Shown here: one piece after another, positions 10,918 through 23,110 of the stretch | Layout of the letters: every line of letters starts with the position of its first letter | Numbering within the stretch: position 1 is the stretch's first letter | DNA from: Paralichthys olivaceus | Lineage: Eukaryota > Chordata > Actinopteri > Pleuronectiformes > Paralichthyidae | Direction: 5' to 3' | Assembly: GCF_024713975.1 (NCBI RefSeq) | Contig: NC_091116.1 | Span: 3,434,463 to 3,498,462, forward strand | DNA length: 64,000 nt | Position numbers and translations under genes: made by a program | The notes under the pieces: model-generated | What the model saw: the letters and a program-made list of their open reading frames with translations, nothing else | Told to the model about the DNA's origin: nothing | Databases searched by the model: none

Positions 10918-11340
10918 ACAGTACAAAACTGATACACTCCTCTCACCCCCTTACAAAAAACCTCACAAGCCATGGCCTGTCTCTCCTACAGAGTCATGTC
11001 CACACTTAACACACTAACCCAACAAAATCGCACACAACAAAAAAGTCTCAACTATATGCGTAAAAAAAGCCACTGAACAAACCGCGTCGACGCGCAGAAA
11101 AACAAGCTGATTGCCAGTTTACACAAGGAGATAGACGACATACGTCAGAACTTCCAAAATAATGTTCACGACAACGCAGACACTCTCGTGGCTTCTCAGA
11201 AAGACGGTAAGTCACACTACAACCTCATCACAGCTATTAACACTGCAAACATCCTTTGCATTTATACTGCTTTTCCTGTCATTACAGAACTACAGAACAG
11301 CCCTGACGACACCTTGACCAATAGCGACTCCACTTGATCT
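10918..11340 (+). pseudogene. Exon-like repeat, copy 1 (coiled-coil transposon-type protein?)
   Basis: After an acceptor ending near 10920 the text encodes S-Y-R-V-M-S-T-L-N and Q-K-S-L-N-Y-M-R-K-K, a short basic coiled-coil-like stretch, followed by a second helical stretch (H-K-E-I-D-D-I-R-Q-N-F). A donor lies near 11206, and a last small exon from 11288 ends in a stop at about 11337. A diverged copy at 20037-20400 keeps the same intron border and peptide, so this is a repeat-borne gene. Copy 1 has a one-base shift and stops. THAP/P-element coiled coils look similar, but I cannot prove that link. Confidence 0.35.
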
Positions 11341-11738
11341 CACCTTTACACCTAACTTCCAGCACAGCCAACATCTGTACTACATTGTGCTGCTTTTAAC
11401 TTTTTTTTGTACTTTTAATAAAAATTTAACTTGCTTTACTGACGTCACCTTTTTTATGTCACCACTTCAGACACCGCTGTCACGCGCACAACCACAGTTG
11501 GTACAACACAACTGCCTTCAACTACATGAGAAACACTCTGCTCATTCACCAAAAAACAAATAAGTTCCATGCATCAACAACGAGCATCTCAAAAAATAAC
11601 ACATATCCACATAAATGTATTGTGTACCCATTTTTCAATACAATACTGTGCCTCCTCACATTTTTGGTTCACATTCAGATAAAGCCTCTTGATGCTAATT
11701 CAGAAGATACAATTACTAACCATTACATTATCTCTCAC
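11341..11738. other. Unassigned DNA
   Basis: An AATAAAAATTTAA-type possible poly-A signal lies near 11420, and the rest is ordinary AT-rich DNA. No gene was recognised. Confidence 0.4.
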
Positions 11739-11819
11739 ACAATGTTTGTCTCAGGTAAGGCTTCAGGCCTTGATTATGCTTCCTGGTGAAAACAATGAAA
11801 CAAAGTCTGAAGGTGTAGG

Positions 11820-12110
11820 CATAGCCAGGCAGCAAGTCGTGTGATGGCGTTTGTGGTTTGAAAGTCTTATCATCATCCCCACACTCACAAAATAGCCTCT
11901 TGACATCATGACACCAGCTCCACAGAGAGTCAGCCATTTTGATTGGTAGATGCATTTTGCTGCCATTTATGTCTGTTTCCACACATTGCATATCATCAAT
12001 CTCCTCCTAGAGATGTAATGGTAATGCCTTCAAACTTGGTCAGGTTACTCTTCAGACATGGGGGATTGATAGTGAGTATAATCTTTTCCAATGTCTGAAC
12101 ACTATGGGCT
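11820..12110. repeat. Dispersed repeat, copy 1 (pair with 20470-20935)
   Basis: Shares long near-identical text with 20470-20935, including 'gtgatggcgtttgtggtttg', 'atagcctcttgacatcatg', 'agtcagccattttgattgg' and 'ggtcaggttactcttcag'. Both copies are direct. They follow the exon-like repeat copies (10918 and 20037) in the same order, so a single longer element of about 1 kb or more is likely. Confidence 0.7.
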
Positions 12111-12129
12111 CTCTCCCTGACGACTGTGT

Positions 12130-12260
12130 CAGGTCCCGAGATCGCAAGTACTCGGGCCCGTTCAGTGCTGCTTGCAGTCCTAGGTATTAGGGCCTGAGCG
12201 CTGTGAAGCAGCAAAGGCCCTATTGAAACTGAAGGAGTTATTATTATTCTCATTGTTTGT
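12130..12260 (+). repeat. Teleost repeat with 'aaggccctattgaaactgaag' type core
   Basis: The stretch from 'gcctgagcgctgtgaagcagc' through a short ATT repeat is a widespread fish dispersed-repeat core that I recognise by wording only. No ends were found. Confidence 0.45.
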
Positions 12261-12599
12261 GTGTTTTTAGGGGTGTTTCCATGGGTGAAAACTCACATTT
12301 TCATATGAGCTATACATTGTTTCAAATGTAACACAATGTCGAATCACAGTAGCTACTACTTTATCCTGTACATTCAAAAACAACTTGCCTGTGAAGTTGA
12401 CGGCATTCTATCTCCAAGCGCTGATGGAAACACTTCATCCATGGCAGCCAACATGGTTGGAGAGAACTGGACAGGATTCGAAGGAATGGCACACTCCTCC
12501 AAAGGCACAGGTCCTCCATCCATCTATAATATTACAACATAATTCATGACTACAGTCTGGCGTGTACACATACACTACATGCACACATACATAATTACA

Positions 12600-12780
12600 T
12601 CATCAAATCAAATCAAATTTTATTTGTATAGCCCAAATTCACAAAACATATTTTGCCTCAGAGGGCTTTACAACCTGTACAGGTAGTGAAACCCTCTGTC
12701 CTTAGACCCTCGGTTTGAGTGAGGAAAAACTTGCCCACAAAAAACCCTTTTAACAGGGAAAAGAACAACTCCGAAGTGAC
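12600..12780 (-). repeat. L2-type LINE/SINE 3' tail
   Basis: The text 'aaatcaaatcaaattttatt' then 'gtatagcccaaattcac' is the common fish L2-mobilised tail seen here on the reverse strand. The tail of the intact L2 at 36720 has the same layout ('ttcaattcaattttattta' then 'tatagcgccaattcat'). Confidence 0.65.
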
Positions 12781-12789
12781 TGATGTCTA

Positions 12790-13012
12790 TCTGGTTCAGC
12801 AGTGCGCCGACACAAATGTGAAGAAAAAGTCACGACAACAGACCTGTTAGCAGAAAGCTAACACAGATGTGAAGAAACAATCACGATAACAGACCTGTTA
12901 CCAGTAAACTGCAGCAAATGTGAAGAAACAATCATGACACCAGACCTTTTAACGGTACGCTGACGCAGATATGAAAAACCAATCACAACAACACACCTGT
13001 TAACTGAGCAAT
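12790..13012. repeat. Minisatellite of about 62-bp units, roughly 3.5 copies
   Basis: The core 'gtgaagaaacaatcacga..acagacctgtta' recurs near 12820, 12873, 12935 and 12990 with substitutions. The units are diverged, so the array is not young. Confidence 0.65.
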
Positions 13013-13049
13013 TATGCTCAAGCACACAGACTCAGCGACCAATCACAGC

Positions 13050-13400
13050 CATAGACTATATAAAGATGTACATAGTGTCCGTGACGTCACCCGTTGGTTT
13101 CTGAAGAGTGAAAATGAGACTCGCAGTGGACGTTTCACCAAGCGCCATTTTGCCGGTGCCTGACCTCCTAGTTCCTGGCTAATCCATAAAAGAGCAAAGA
13201 GCAGGACAGCGAGTGGATGTTAGATGAACTGAGTGAAGACTGACAACTGAGGCACGCCCACAGAGCTGATCGTTACCTGGTTAGCTCAGGCTACAGAGCT
13301 ATGCTACACGCTACTGCTAACCGGCTAGCGCTGCGGTGTTGTTGCTCCAAAATAGTCACAGTCGTAACAACGAACCAAACACAGGTAAGTTACCCTAAAA
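13050..13400 (+). repeat. Unclassified teleost repeat ('agactatataaag..gtgacgtcacc')
   Basis: The opening 'catagactatataaagatg' followed by 'gtccgtgacgtcaccc' and a GC-richer stretch is a text I associate with dispersed fish repeats, often near MITE-like elements. A 'ggtaagtt' donor-like site ends it. No ends or coding capacity could be set. Confidence 0.4.
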
Positions 13401-15499
13401 CTATGGAACAACAAAACCTATTGATTTGTCTATTATCATAATCGTACTACATATACTTACATGCCTCAAGTGGTTTTTAATGTTATTGTGGTAATTTACC
13501 GTTTATTTAACATATATAATGAACAGTTTGAAGAAAGTTCACAATCAGAATCAGTAAAACTTAATTAATCCCTGTAGGGAAATTCAAACTTTGACTTTAA
13601 CTTTAGTAAAGAGATCTGTTGTTATTTGTTTGTAATTTTAATAAGTTAATATTAATCAGCTGCATGTCTACATTGCATGTGATACAGACTTGTATAACCA
13701 CCATTACAGCCACATTTTTTAGCCTGTTATGGAATTCACAGCGATTTACACTCAGTGCAGATGTGTAATTATATGACAGTTTAGATGTGATTATAATCTC
13801 CACACACCACTGTTGTAAACAGTACTCATATTTATTATATATTTATCTGTTTTAACACTGAGAGAAGTTGAGGGACTTGATGTGGACTGTTATCAACAGC
13901 ACTGTGACAGATTATCACCTTGATGATAACAGATGTGGTAGAAAGACATTTTATACATTTGTACAATGTTAATTTCTGTTAGTACATCACTTTGGCTGAA
14001 ATCTGTGGTGCTTCCACCTGCTGAACACAGAATAAACTGTAAGTACCAATCTTGGCTGTTTAACACAGCTGATATTACAAAAGTATTGTAATTATTGTAT
14101 TGTACAGTATCTGTAAATAATCGTGCTTCTCCTATGTTCCTTAATATCTACATATGTGATAATTATTTCAGCATAAAATATCCTTTATTGTGACTTTTTC
14201 CATTTCATTTCATCAAGCAGTGCAACACCTCATGTCCTCAGAATCCACTGTGGCAGCAGCAACATATTGGCTTAGCTTCAGACTGGTCAACATGAGGACA
14301 ACCTTTACAAGCTTCATCTGCACAACACTTCATGTGTTCCTCCCTCAACTATTGATAACCTGCAACTGCTTACAGTTGGCAGTCATTGCAAAGTGTCATG
14401 GATAATATTGAATATTGAGTCAATTTCTATATCCATTATGGTTGGTGAAATTAACACTGTTATCACAACAATATTCATCTTTTACTTTCTGATTTGATAA
14501 ACTTTAGATAAAAACATTTATTTTTTGCCATAACAGACTCAGCACAGCTGTGTCCCTCAGGTTTGTCCGTCCCTAATAAAATGACTGGAAACATACAAGT
14601 ATGGCATTATTGCAAATATAAATTACTTTCAAACAAAGTTTGTGTGCTTATATTCTGTGGATATTCTACTATGTATTTGAATATGGTTTGTGATTACACT
14701 GAAAACTACCAAGACAATGAATGTGCAATATGGAGTTCTTCCACATCGAAACTTTTGCATATATAATGTAATGCATTTTGTGCAATTCTTTGCTTTAATT
14801 GTTAGTAAGTTATGAAAACAAGTCTATACCTGGAATCAGTGCTGAAGTGATGAAAAATGCCCTGTTGTGAAGCTGACAATGACAGAAGGAGAAAGCTGGT
14901 ACACAAGTTGCTGGCAATTTTCTGAACATTTTTTGGTGACTCCCCTTTTTCACTTTACAGTTTTGTGTAACCACATTTTTCTTCACTCCTATGTTTTCTA
15001 TAAAACCTTTTTGGTCTAACCAAGTACACACTATTGGGCATAATAAATAGCACTGTACTCTTTAGTCAACTTTGTCATTATACACATTTTAAAATGTAGC
15101 TCTTCTGCTTGTTCAAATGCTAAGCCATACTTGTACATACACAGAAGTAGACTTCATTCCTGTAATATCCCCCCTTCTATTTACAGTTTTGTGTGCGCAT
15201 CTTCTGTATCACTACAATGTCACTTCTCTGCTGTGCTTGTGTTGCACTGACCTGTTGCTGACAAATACAAAACTAACCACAACATGTGGCTGTATCTGCA
15301 AATATTTATCAATCATTTATCAGCGATCAACATGGCACACGAACACCAACAAACACAACTTCTTACCAAATTACACGCCTGCACTGCCCAACACATGCTG
15401 TAATTGTAACATTGCATTAGCCTTCTGCAGCGATGTCATGGTAAAACATACTTTCATTTCACTATAAAACTTGTCTGCACACTTTAACCCAAGTTTATC
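13401..15499. other. Unassigned AT-rich DNA with one short LINE tail
   Basis: A short 'aatcagaatcagtaaaactt..aatccctgtagggaaattc' stretch at about 13545-13590 resembles a fish LINE 3' tail. Otherwise the 2 kb has only short open frames without family hallmarks. Confidence 0.45.
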
Positions 15500-18400
15500 A
15501 ACCACACATGTCATGGTTGTAATAGTGAACATGATAAAAAGCTAAGGTTAACCAAGAGCTTATGACTGAGTAGAATAATAATAATTAATGGCAAAATGTG
15601 TTTAAAAAGACTGTCATGATTATAATACCGGATAATAAAATGTTTCATGTGTTTAAAATAGGATAAAATGAATGAAAATAATAATAATTCATGTTCATGA
15701 TTTTCATATGCTAAGATAGCAGTTCATTAGAAAGAGTGAGTTAAAAAAAGAATAATAATTAATTGTTTTCAAGTGTCTTGAGTTAAAAGAGGTTAAAATG
15801 ATGATCGATCATCTATTCAGTGTTCAACTGCTTTTGCCTCGCAGGTATTGAAACAACAACAGAGACAGTACAGCACTTATAGATAAAATACTTTATTTTA
15901 TATCATTTTTGTTTACAACTTTGTACTTACCTTTGATCAAATTTGACTTGCATAAGTATTTCTGTAACTGCAATTGTGTTTTTATTTTCTTTTATTAAGT
16001 CCGTGGCGAATGTGCTGCACGGCGATTGATTGTTGATGTCTGTTCCCGTGTTGAAGGAGAAGCAGTATGGCTGACTGACGAATACACACTGGCTGCTAAC
16101 TCGTCGTGCTTGTGTAGTTTCTTTCCACCTTTTTTACTTTATATTTTCCCCGGCAAAGGGGCGTAACATTTGGAGGCACCGCTGGGATTGTGTGCAGCGT
16201 GGTTAAACATCTATGAGAGGTGTCCCCAGCCGTCACACATCCCTTTTAAAAACAAAACAAAATAAAACGACCGGGACTAGCGGAGCATGTGAGGAGTCGG
16301 CCGCCGTGGAACCCCGACCGCGTCTTCGCCTGCAAGTTATCTGAGGTATTGCTACATACCAGGAGAGCTAATGCTAAGAAGATAAATCGGTACCACTCGC
16401 CGATAGCACCCACATTTTGCTAGAAGAATGGCGTCGACGGAGATAGAGAAACTACAACTTGGAGTTATAAGAGAACTGTGTTTGCTGCCGAAAGAAAGTT
16501 TATTGGAGCTGTGTGACTATCTAATCCAAGCCGGAGCGGAGCTCGAGCGTGTTAGCAGCAAAGGACGAGCGGCCCTCATCACGATAATCTCATGCTACAT
16601 CCAGAGAGAAGAGCTAGAGGATCTTGAGGATCAAGGTATGGCTGAATTACTCCACCTGCAAGACAAAGTCACCGAGTTACTGGCCACGTGTGATGCTAGT
16701 GCAGCAAAACAAGCGGAGGAGCAGCAGAAAAAGAAAGATGAAGAGGAGGAAAAATTATCAAAGGAAATCGAAGTTTTGCAGCTCCAGCTAGCAAGCAAAC
16801 AGAACGGGAGAGACAACAAGGAAAAAAGAGACACCAAAAACAACGGTTACAACAGACAGGTAACAAAACGCAGCCCACAATTCTCCCCCTCATCACTGGC
16901 ACAAAGACTTTAAAATTGCTGGACAAATCGGTGAGCCTGGCCAGAAAAATAAATTGACTTTTTCAAGTTTAGCACGCCAGATTGAACATGGTTTGAGCAA
17001 GGGGTTTCCAGAACTAGAGATTGTGGATGCAGTGATTAGAGCCATAGCGCCTGGCATGCAGCTTCGCAGCTATTTGGAGGGCAAAGTGAACTTAACCTTA
17101 CCAACATTGAGACGAATCCTCCGTTCACACTATCAAGAGAAAAGTGCAACTGATCTCTACACACAGCTGACTTCTGAGGTGCAAGGATTAAAAGAAACCC
17201 CCCAGAACTTCCTCATCCGCACTCTCGACTTGAGACAGAAGATCTTGTTTGCCTCGCAGGAATCTGAGTCAGGTCTCCAATATGATCCTGGGCTGGTGCA
17301 AAGAATGTTTCTTCACACTGTGTTAACTGGACTTCAGAACGACAACATTAAGCGGGATCTTCAACCTTACTTGGAGCAAGCTGACATCTCAGATGAACTG
17401 TTGCTTGAGAGAATGAACACTGCATCCGCCTATGAGACAGAGAGACAGATGAAAAAGAAAATGGCAGGGCAACAAAGACCTGTTACTGTACACTCAGCAC
17501 AGTCAAGTGATGTTCCTGTTGTAAAGAATGAAAAACTAGCTACTCACCAAAATCCTAAAGTTTCCCCTGTTGTTCTCTCCCAGCTTGAGGAAATTAAATC
17601 TGAGATAGCTGTATTGAAAGACCTTAAAGTTGAAGTGTCTCAAATCAGAGAGTCCATGCTACAGCCCCAGCACGCGCCCAGACCACAGCCACCAGCAGGG
17701 GGTGCAGATGGCACATCAGGACTGCAATTCTCAGGTCAGCAGACACAGGATTTGCCACAGAGCTACTGGTTCAATGCAGGCCCTAGATATCGAGGTGGAA
17801 CAGCCCGGTACCAGCAAAGATTTGCCCCACAACGCAGTTTCCCTCCACCCAATCGCGGACGAATGAGGAGATGTTTTGGCTGTCAACAGAGTGGAACTGA
17901 AGATTATTGCACACACTGTTACAGGTGTGGCAGCAGCGAGCATTTCCTTGCTGGATGTCGAGCAAGAGGACAGAGACAATTTGGAGGTGAGCCTTTAAAC
18001 GGAGGGGGGTCATTCGCACGGGACAGGGAGTGACCAATCATACAGCAAGGTCCCAGAAATGGGCACACTGTGGACAGAAAGGAGAAGGGGTAATGCTGAA
18101 ACAGTGCACATCCTGTAAAAATGTACTTTATTGTTCCAGACCATGTCAAGTTGATAACTGGGCCGAACACAAAAGACATTGTAAACCTCTCTCATGTATG
18201 ACTGCTAACGCCACCTCAAGAAGAGAAAGACAAGCTAAAAGAGCTCCATTAGTAGGAGAAAAACACATGGTTGACTGCTTCATTCAAGGCCAAAGGGTTC
18301 AAGCTTTGTGGGACTCAGGTTCCCAAGTGACAATAATTGACGTGTTATGGAACTTACCAGACACAAGACTAAGAGACATTTCTGACATTTTGGATGTGAC

Positions 18401-19655
18401 ACCGGCCCTAGACATAAAGGCAGCAATGGGGAGAGCATGCCATATACAGGGTGGGTTGAGATAGCTTTCAGGTTAGCTTCCGGGGCTGCAGCTAAGACAG
18501 AAGTCATTGTTCTCACACTTTTAATGAAGGGTGGTAAACTTGCTCAACCAATCATTGGCTCAAATGTAATCAAAATCATTATTGACAGTGAAATGAAACA
18601 ATCAGATACTACTCACAGAGAACAACTAAGCCAAACAGTGAGGGCAGTATTCCCAGGCCACACAGACACTTTTGTAAGACAAGTAACTGCCGTTGTTGAG
18701 CAAGTCAGTGTCAGGCAAGCAAATGAGTATCTTGTCAAGACAAAAAGGGAGAGAGTCAACATACCCAAACACCTGTCAGTCCAAGTTGAATGCCACGTCC
18801 ACATGGACTCCCCACAGGAGGATGCGACACTAATCTTCGAGCCGGATGTGAATCCACGCTGGACAGAGGGACTTGAACTGTGTGACATGCTTGTAGAGGT
18901 AAAGAGAGGCACAAAAAAAACCTCTATCACTGTAATTGTGCAAAATCCAACAGATCACGACATAGTGTTAGCAGGAAGAACTGTTATTGGCACTGTCCAG
19001 CACGTCCAGGCTTTCTACCCCGCCTCTATGCTAGAGAGATCCCGCCCTCCTCTGTCAGTCACAACAAATCACATCACGGCTGAAGAGGATCAAACTAACA
19101 GTAATGTTTGGGACCCACCTGTAAATCTGAGTCACCTCAGCGGGCCAGAGCAGGAAGTAGTCCGCCAGATGTTAAGAGATGAGTCCGCCTCCTTTTCGAA
19201 AACAGATGATGATATTGGCTGCATAGACAAATTACAACTTAGCATATCTTTAAAAGACACTGAGCCTGTAGCAAAAACATATCTCTCTGTGCCCAAGCCC
19301 CTGTATCAGGAAATGAAGGACTACCTGAGTGACCTCATTGCCCAGGGTTGGGTAGAGAAATCTAACTCCCCTTATGCTTCACCAGTCGTATGTGTCCGAA
19401 AAAAAGACGGCAGTCTACGGCTGTGCATTGACTACCGTGAAGTGAACAGGAAGACGCTCCCTGACCGTCAGCCTATCCCCAGGGTGCAAGATATAATGGA
19501 TGGCCTAGGAGGCAACTCTTGGTTCTCTCTCCTCGACCAAGGAAAGGCGTACCATCAGGGATTTATGGCGAGGGAGAGCAGACCACTAACCGCTTTTGTG
19601 ACACCATGGGGTCTCTATGAGTGGATCAGGATCCCCTTCGGTCTTATGAATGCTC
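15500..19655 (+). mobile_element. Fossil Gypsy-type (Ty3-like) LTR retroelement, partial
   Basis: This is an old virus-like copy. A likely LTR end near 16168 is followed by a primer-binding-like 'tttggaggcaccgctggg'. Downstream are a gag-like region (about 16.4-18.0 kb; coiled coil, then a Cys/His knuckle region near 17.87-17.96 kb), a MYND-like Cys/His cluster near 18.06-18.18 kb, an aspartic protease block (L-W-D-S-G-S-Q) and a Gypsy-type reverse transcriptase (I-D-Y-R-E-V-N, F-G-L-M-N-A-P-A). RNase H, integrase and a second LTR were not recognised. The copy is broken, with several breaks, and looks old. The left LTR border is uncertain. Confidence 0.75.
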
Positions 19656-20036
19656 CAGCTGCCACACACACTGTGCTGACTCTACATCCTATGCATGTCG
19701 CACTCTTTCTGATAATGCGCTCACCTGCTGCTGCTGCCGAACTCCGGCGCTCTTGGCAACACGCCAAGAACACTCTTAAAATTTTCCTCCACATTTCCAA
19801 TTTTGTTCTCACCTATTAAACAAACTTCCATGACTTTGCACGTCTCCATCTGAACTGCCGTACCACAACATACAGTCATACTGCAACATGCACATAACAC
19901 CTGAACTCCACTGTTATCGACAGCTATCCAATTATATCATGCCTTTACCTCACGCTACAATTATTAGCACTACTCAGAAAACCTACGTCTGTCAATGCAA
20001 ACTCTAACTGCCCATTTCCCTTCTCCTCCCCAACAG
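19656..20036. other. Unassigned DNA right of the LTR fossil
   Basis: No RT-like text continues here. C/T-rich DNA leads into the exon-like repeat copy 2. Confidence 0.4.
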
Positions 20037-20400
20037 CAACGACCTCCACTTCCACTTACCCTTTCTCCCCATCTAAAATACCCAAAGCCGAACACAGCGA
20101 CAATGACGAAATCCGTCGTGAGATGGAGCTACTCACTGTAAGCACTGCAATTAAGCCTCAGCTGCATAATACATTACGCCTGCAATTATATACACATGAC
20201 ATACATGACTAACCTACCTAACTTTGTGTTTTTTCTATCCACAGTACAAAAGTGCTGCACTCCTTTCACCCCCTCACGAAACCTCACAAGGCATGGCCCA
20301 TGTCTCCTACAAAGTCATGTCATCACTGAATAAACAGACACAACAAATCCGCCAACTCCAGAAAACCATTAAATATCTACGCAAAAAATGCACATAACAC
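20037..20400 (+). pseudogene. Exon-like repeat, copy 2 (coiled-coil transposon-type protein?)
   Basis: A first block (20037-20141) encodes P-S-K-I-P-K-A-E-H-S-D-N-D-E-I-R-R-E-M-E-L-L and ends at a donor-like 'gtaagc'. A second block starts after an acceptor near 20244 and reads Y-K-S-A-A-L-L-S-P-P, then Q-I-R-Q-L-Q-K-T-I-K-Y-L-R-K-K-C-T and a stop near 20397. It is a basic leucine-repeat helix. The intron end 'gtgttttttctatccacag' is shared with copy 1 at about 10.9 kb. This copy is the better kept of the two. The protein family is not established. Confidence 0.4.
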
Positions 20401-20469
20401 GAACGCGCCACAGCAGTTGTAATATAATTTTTTTGTCACTATACTATGTCACATACGGTGTGGGCGTGG

Positions 20470-20935
20470 CATGCAGCAAAGGTCGTGTGATGGCGTTTGT
20501 GGTTTGAAAGCTTTATCATCATCACAAGATCCTGATCCTTAGCACACATGTCCACGCTGACGACCTGTTACGTATGTAAATGTTATCGTGTGTGGGCGGA
20601 GCAAAATGGCTCTGTAACGCCCCTACAAATCTTCAAAGCCCCCCTGCCATTGAGGTTAGTTTTGCGTAGGTGGACAAAATTCTATACACGCCTTCGTCAT
20701 GCCCAGACACACAAAATAGCCTCTTGACATCATGCCACCAGGTCCACAGAAAGTCAGCCATTTTGATTGGAAAATACATTTTGGCGCCATTTTTGCCTGT
20801 TTCCACACCTCGCATATGATCAAACTCCTTCTAGAGATTTAATGGTAAAGCCTTCAAACTCGGTCAGGTTACTCTTCAGCCATGGGGGATTAAAAGGTAG
20901 TATAATCTTTTCCAAAGTCTGAAGGGTGTGGCTGT
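20470..20935. repeat. Dispersed repeat, copy 2 (pair with 11820-12110)
   Basis: Collinear with copy 1, with an extra insert of about 180 bases near 20525-20700. It follows the exon-like repeat directly, as copy 1 does. Confidence 0.7.
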
Positions 20936-22689
20936 GGTGACACTGAAAATTCAGGGATTTTCTGTGATTTGCTGTACAACACAAACTTGCTTATAACTTG
21001 TGCTTACATTGTCTGATCTTGACCAAACTTCTTAGGGGGGATGCTGGACTTGGCCTGAATGCGTACATATGCCCATAGTGACATCTATCACAGCGCCACC
21101 TGCTGGTGGTTGCAAATGTCTCTTTTATGGAGAGGTGCTAGTTCACCTCCTGGGCACTGCCGAGGTGCCCTTGAGCAAGCCACCAAACCCCCCAATTTCT
21201 CCCCGGGCACTTTCATGGCTCACCACTTCCTCAGGAAAGGCAGGATGCAACATGTCATTAAGGACTATCAGTACAATTATTAGTTTTGGCCAAAACGGCT
21301 CCCCATTTGCCAAACATTTCCTCTAGCCCCCCTTTCGAAATCCCCCCTTTTGGTAAAGGGGGATTTGTAGTTAAGAGAGCAGTGTCTTCTTGATGAATTT
21401 TTACTGAACAAATCACCGGTTGTCTCAGTAGGCAGGATTGTTGTCTTCACTAACGAGGACTGTGGTCTTCTCAGTTGACAGTCTGTTATTTTCACAAGCT
21501 AATAACTTGAAGCAAGGGAACTTGTTATTTATACGTTTGGTAATTCAGTGGACCAAAGAAATATCCTTTGATGTCTAGAGTTTTTGGTTCTTTGATTGGA
21601 TTTGGTAAGGATTTGGAGGCCAGCCATCCCTTCGATGGTTGCCGCCACATCAATCATCAAAGAAGATTTTTAAGAAGCAACCGTGGCGATTTTTATAACT
21701 GCACAACATGGCGGCCCCTCAGGGTTTATCAGGTTTACTTCTATATGATGTACATCATTGCGGAGCATACACAAATCCTGAGCTAGGCGGCTACTATATA
21801 CATGTTGCACTGATAGCTACAGTGATCCCTGTCTGAGACTGAGATTAGTCTCTTGACCAAATGAAGAAAATCAATCAAGGATTTCCGATACATTAGATAA
21901 TGTGTGATATGCTTGAGGGAATTAATGAAATATGCTATGAAGTGTTGAATTAAGTATGTAGATCCTTTAAATTAGTAAAAGTACATAAGCATCAACAAAA
22001 TATAAGTCGTTGTGTCAGTAGGTACATAGTGTGAAATCTTAACAGCACAAGCATTATAAAATAAATGTAGTAGGATGAAAATAAAATAATGAAAATGGAA
22101 AACACTGTAGAGCAGCTGTAGTCAACTACTTTACCATCAGCAGGAAGTGGGTGCATTATGCAAACTAATTGTTGCATTGTGTGTCACTGAGGGCATGGGG
22201 AATTGTGTGTTTGTGCAGCAAGTTTGGATTCATGTTTGTAAAAAATGTCTGTGTGTGTGTGTGTGTGAGGACCTTGATGCTGGATGGTTTCTAAAAGTGA
22301 TGTGAAATAATTGAGGGGATGTGTATTTACATGTTGATCTATGTGATTTTAGTCTGTGAGAGCTATCGATGCACTGAGTTGATAACACAGGCACCGACAT
22401 TCTGTGATTAAGCATTGTATTGTTGTGTGTTGTTCATGTGTTCAATGTGATTTTACACTGCAAATAAAGGTTTCATATTTTAATTTCACTCACAGATTCA
22501 TGGCTATTGAGCAGTGCTTTGTGAGTGTTGGTCAAATACGGTCTCTACAATTGTCAATGCTTCTACAGATGTGTTTGACTGTTTCCATTTCATTTCATTT
22601 AATATATTCCACTTAATACTGAGCTAAAAGGATTAGTTTATGTATGAATTATGAAGATTTCTTTCGTTACTTTTACCTTTTTTAAATAA
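20936..22689. other. Unassigned DNA with repeat scraps
   Basis: A fish repeat tail ('ggtgcccttgagcaagccac') lies at about 21135-21250 and a GT run at 22244-22267. The rest, including GC-richer DNA at 21.3-21.8 kb, has only short open frames with no hallmark. Confidence 0.45.
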
Positions 22690-23110
22690 AAGACACTTTA
22701 TGTTAAACAATATTTAGTTTCTGCGTTTTGGTCCTTCCCTTCCCTTTTTCCTACCACGTTTGTTCCCTCCCCACACCCTCCAGCCTTGACAGTACCAACC
22801 AGATATGGACCAAGCAGAGCTTTATCTTTTTTGTAGCAAGGTTTTTTATTTAGACTCGTTAGTTGACGAGCTGAGCACCGCAGGCACCAAGCAGCGTGCA
22901 AAGCTCCTGGAGAGGATGGCACACCACTTTGTCCCGCACCTGGTGACCGTAGAGAAGAGACTCAAGGACATCCTCTCATCCCCAACTCCCCCTGCTGATC
23001 ACTACCTCGGCACCCGCCTGGCTTTTGGATTCTGTGTAGAATCACTACGGTGCGGGGCGGACACCGGAGGGGAGCCCCCTCACTCTGTTTCCATCCATCT
23101 CCACCAGCTC
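22690..23110 (+). mobile_element. Possible LTR-element fossil fragment (leader plus gag-like start)
   Basis: An AATAAAAG signal at about 22685, 'ctgcgttttggtcctt', a C-rich leader and then an ATG at 22805 opening M-D-Q-A-E-L resemble the LTR-end/leader/gag-start layout of fish Gypsy elements. The peptide itself is not recognised. It is treated as a short fossil and ends where an L2 fragment begins (23111). The assignment is weak. Confidence 0.3.
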
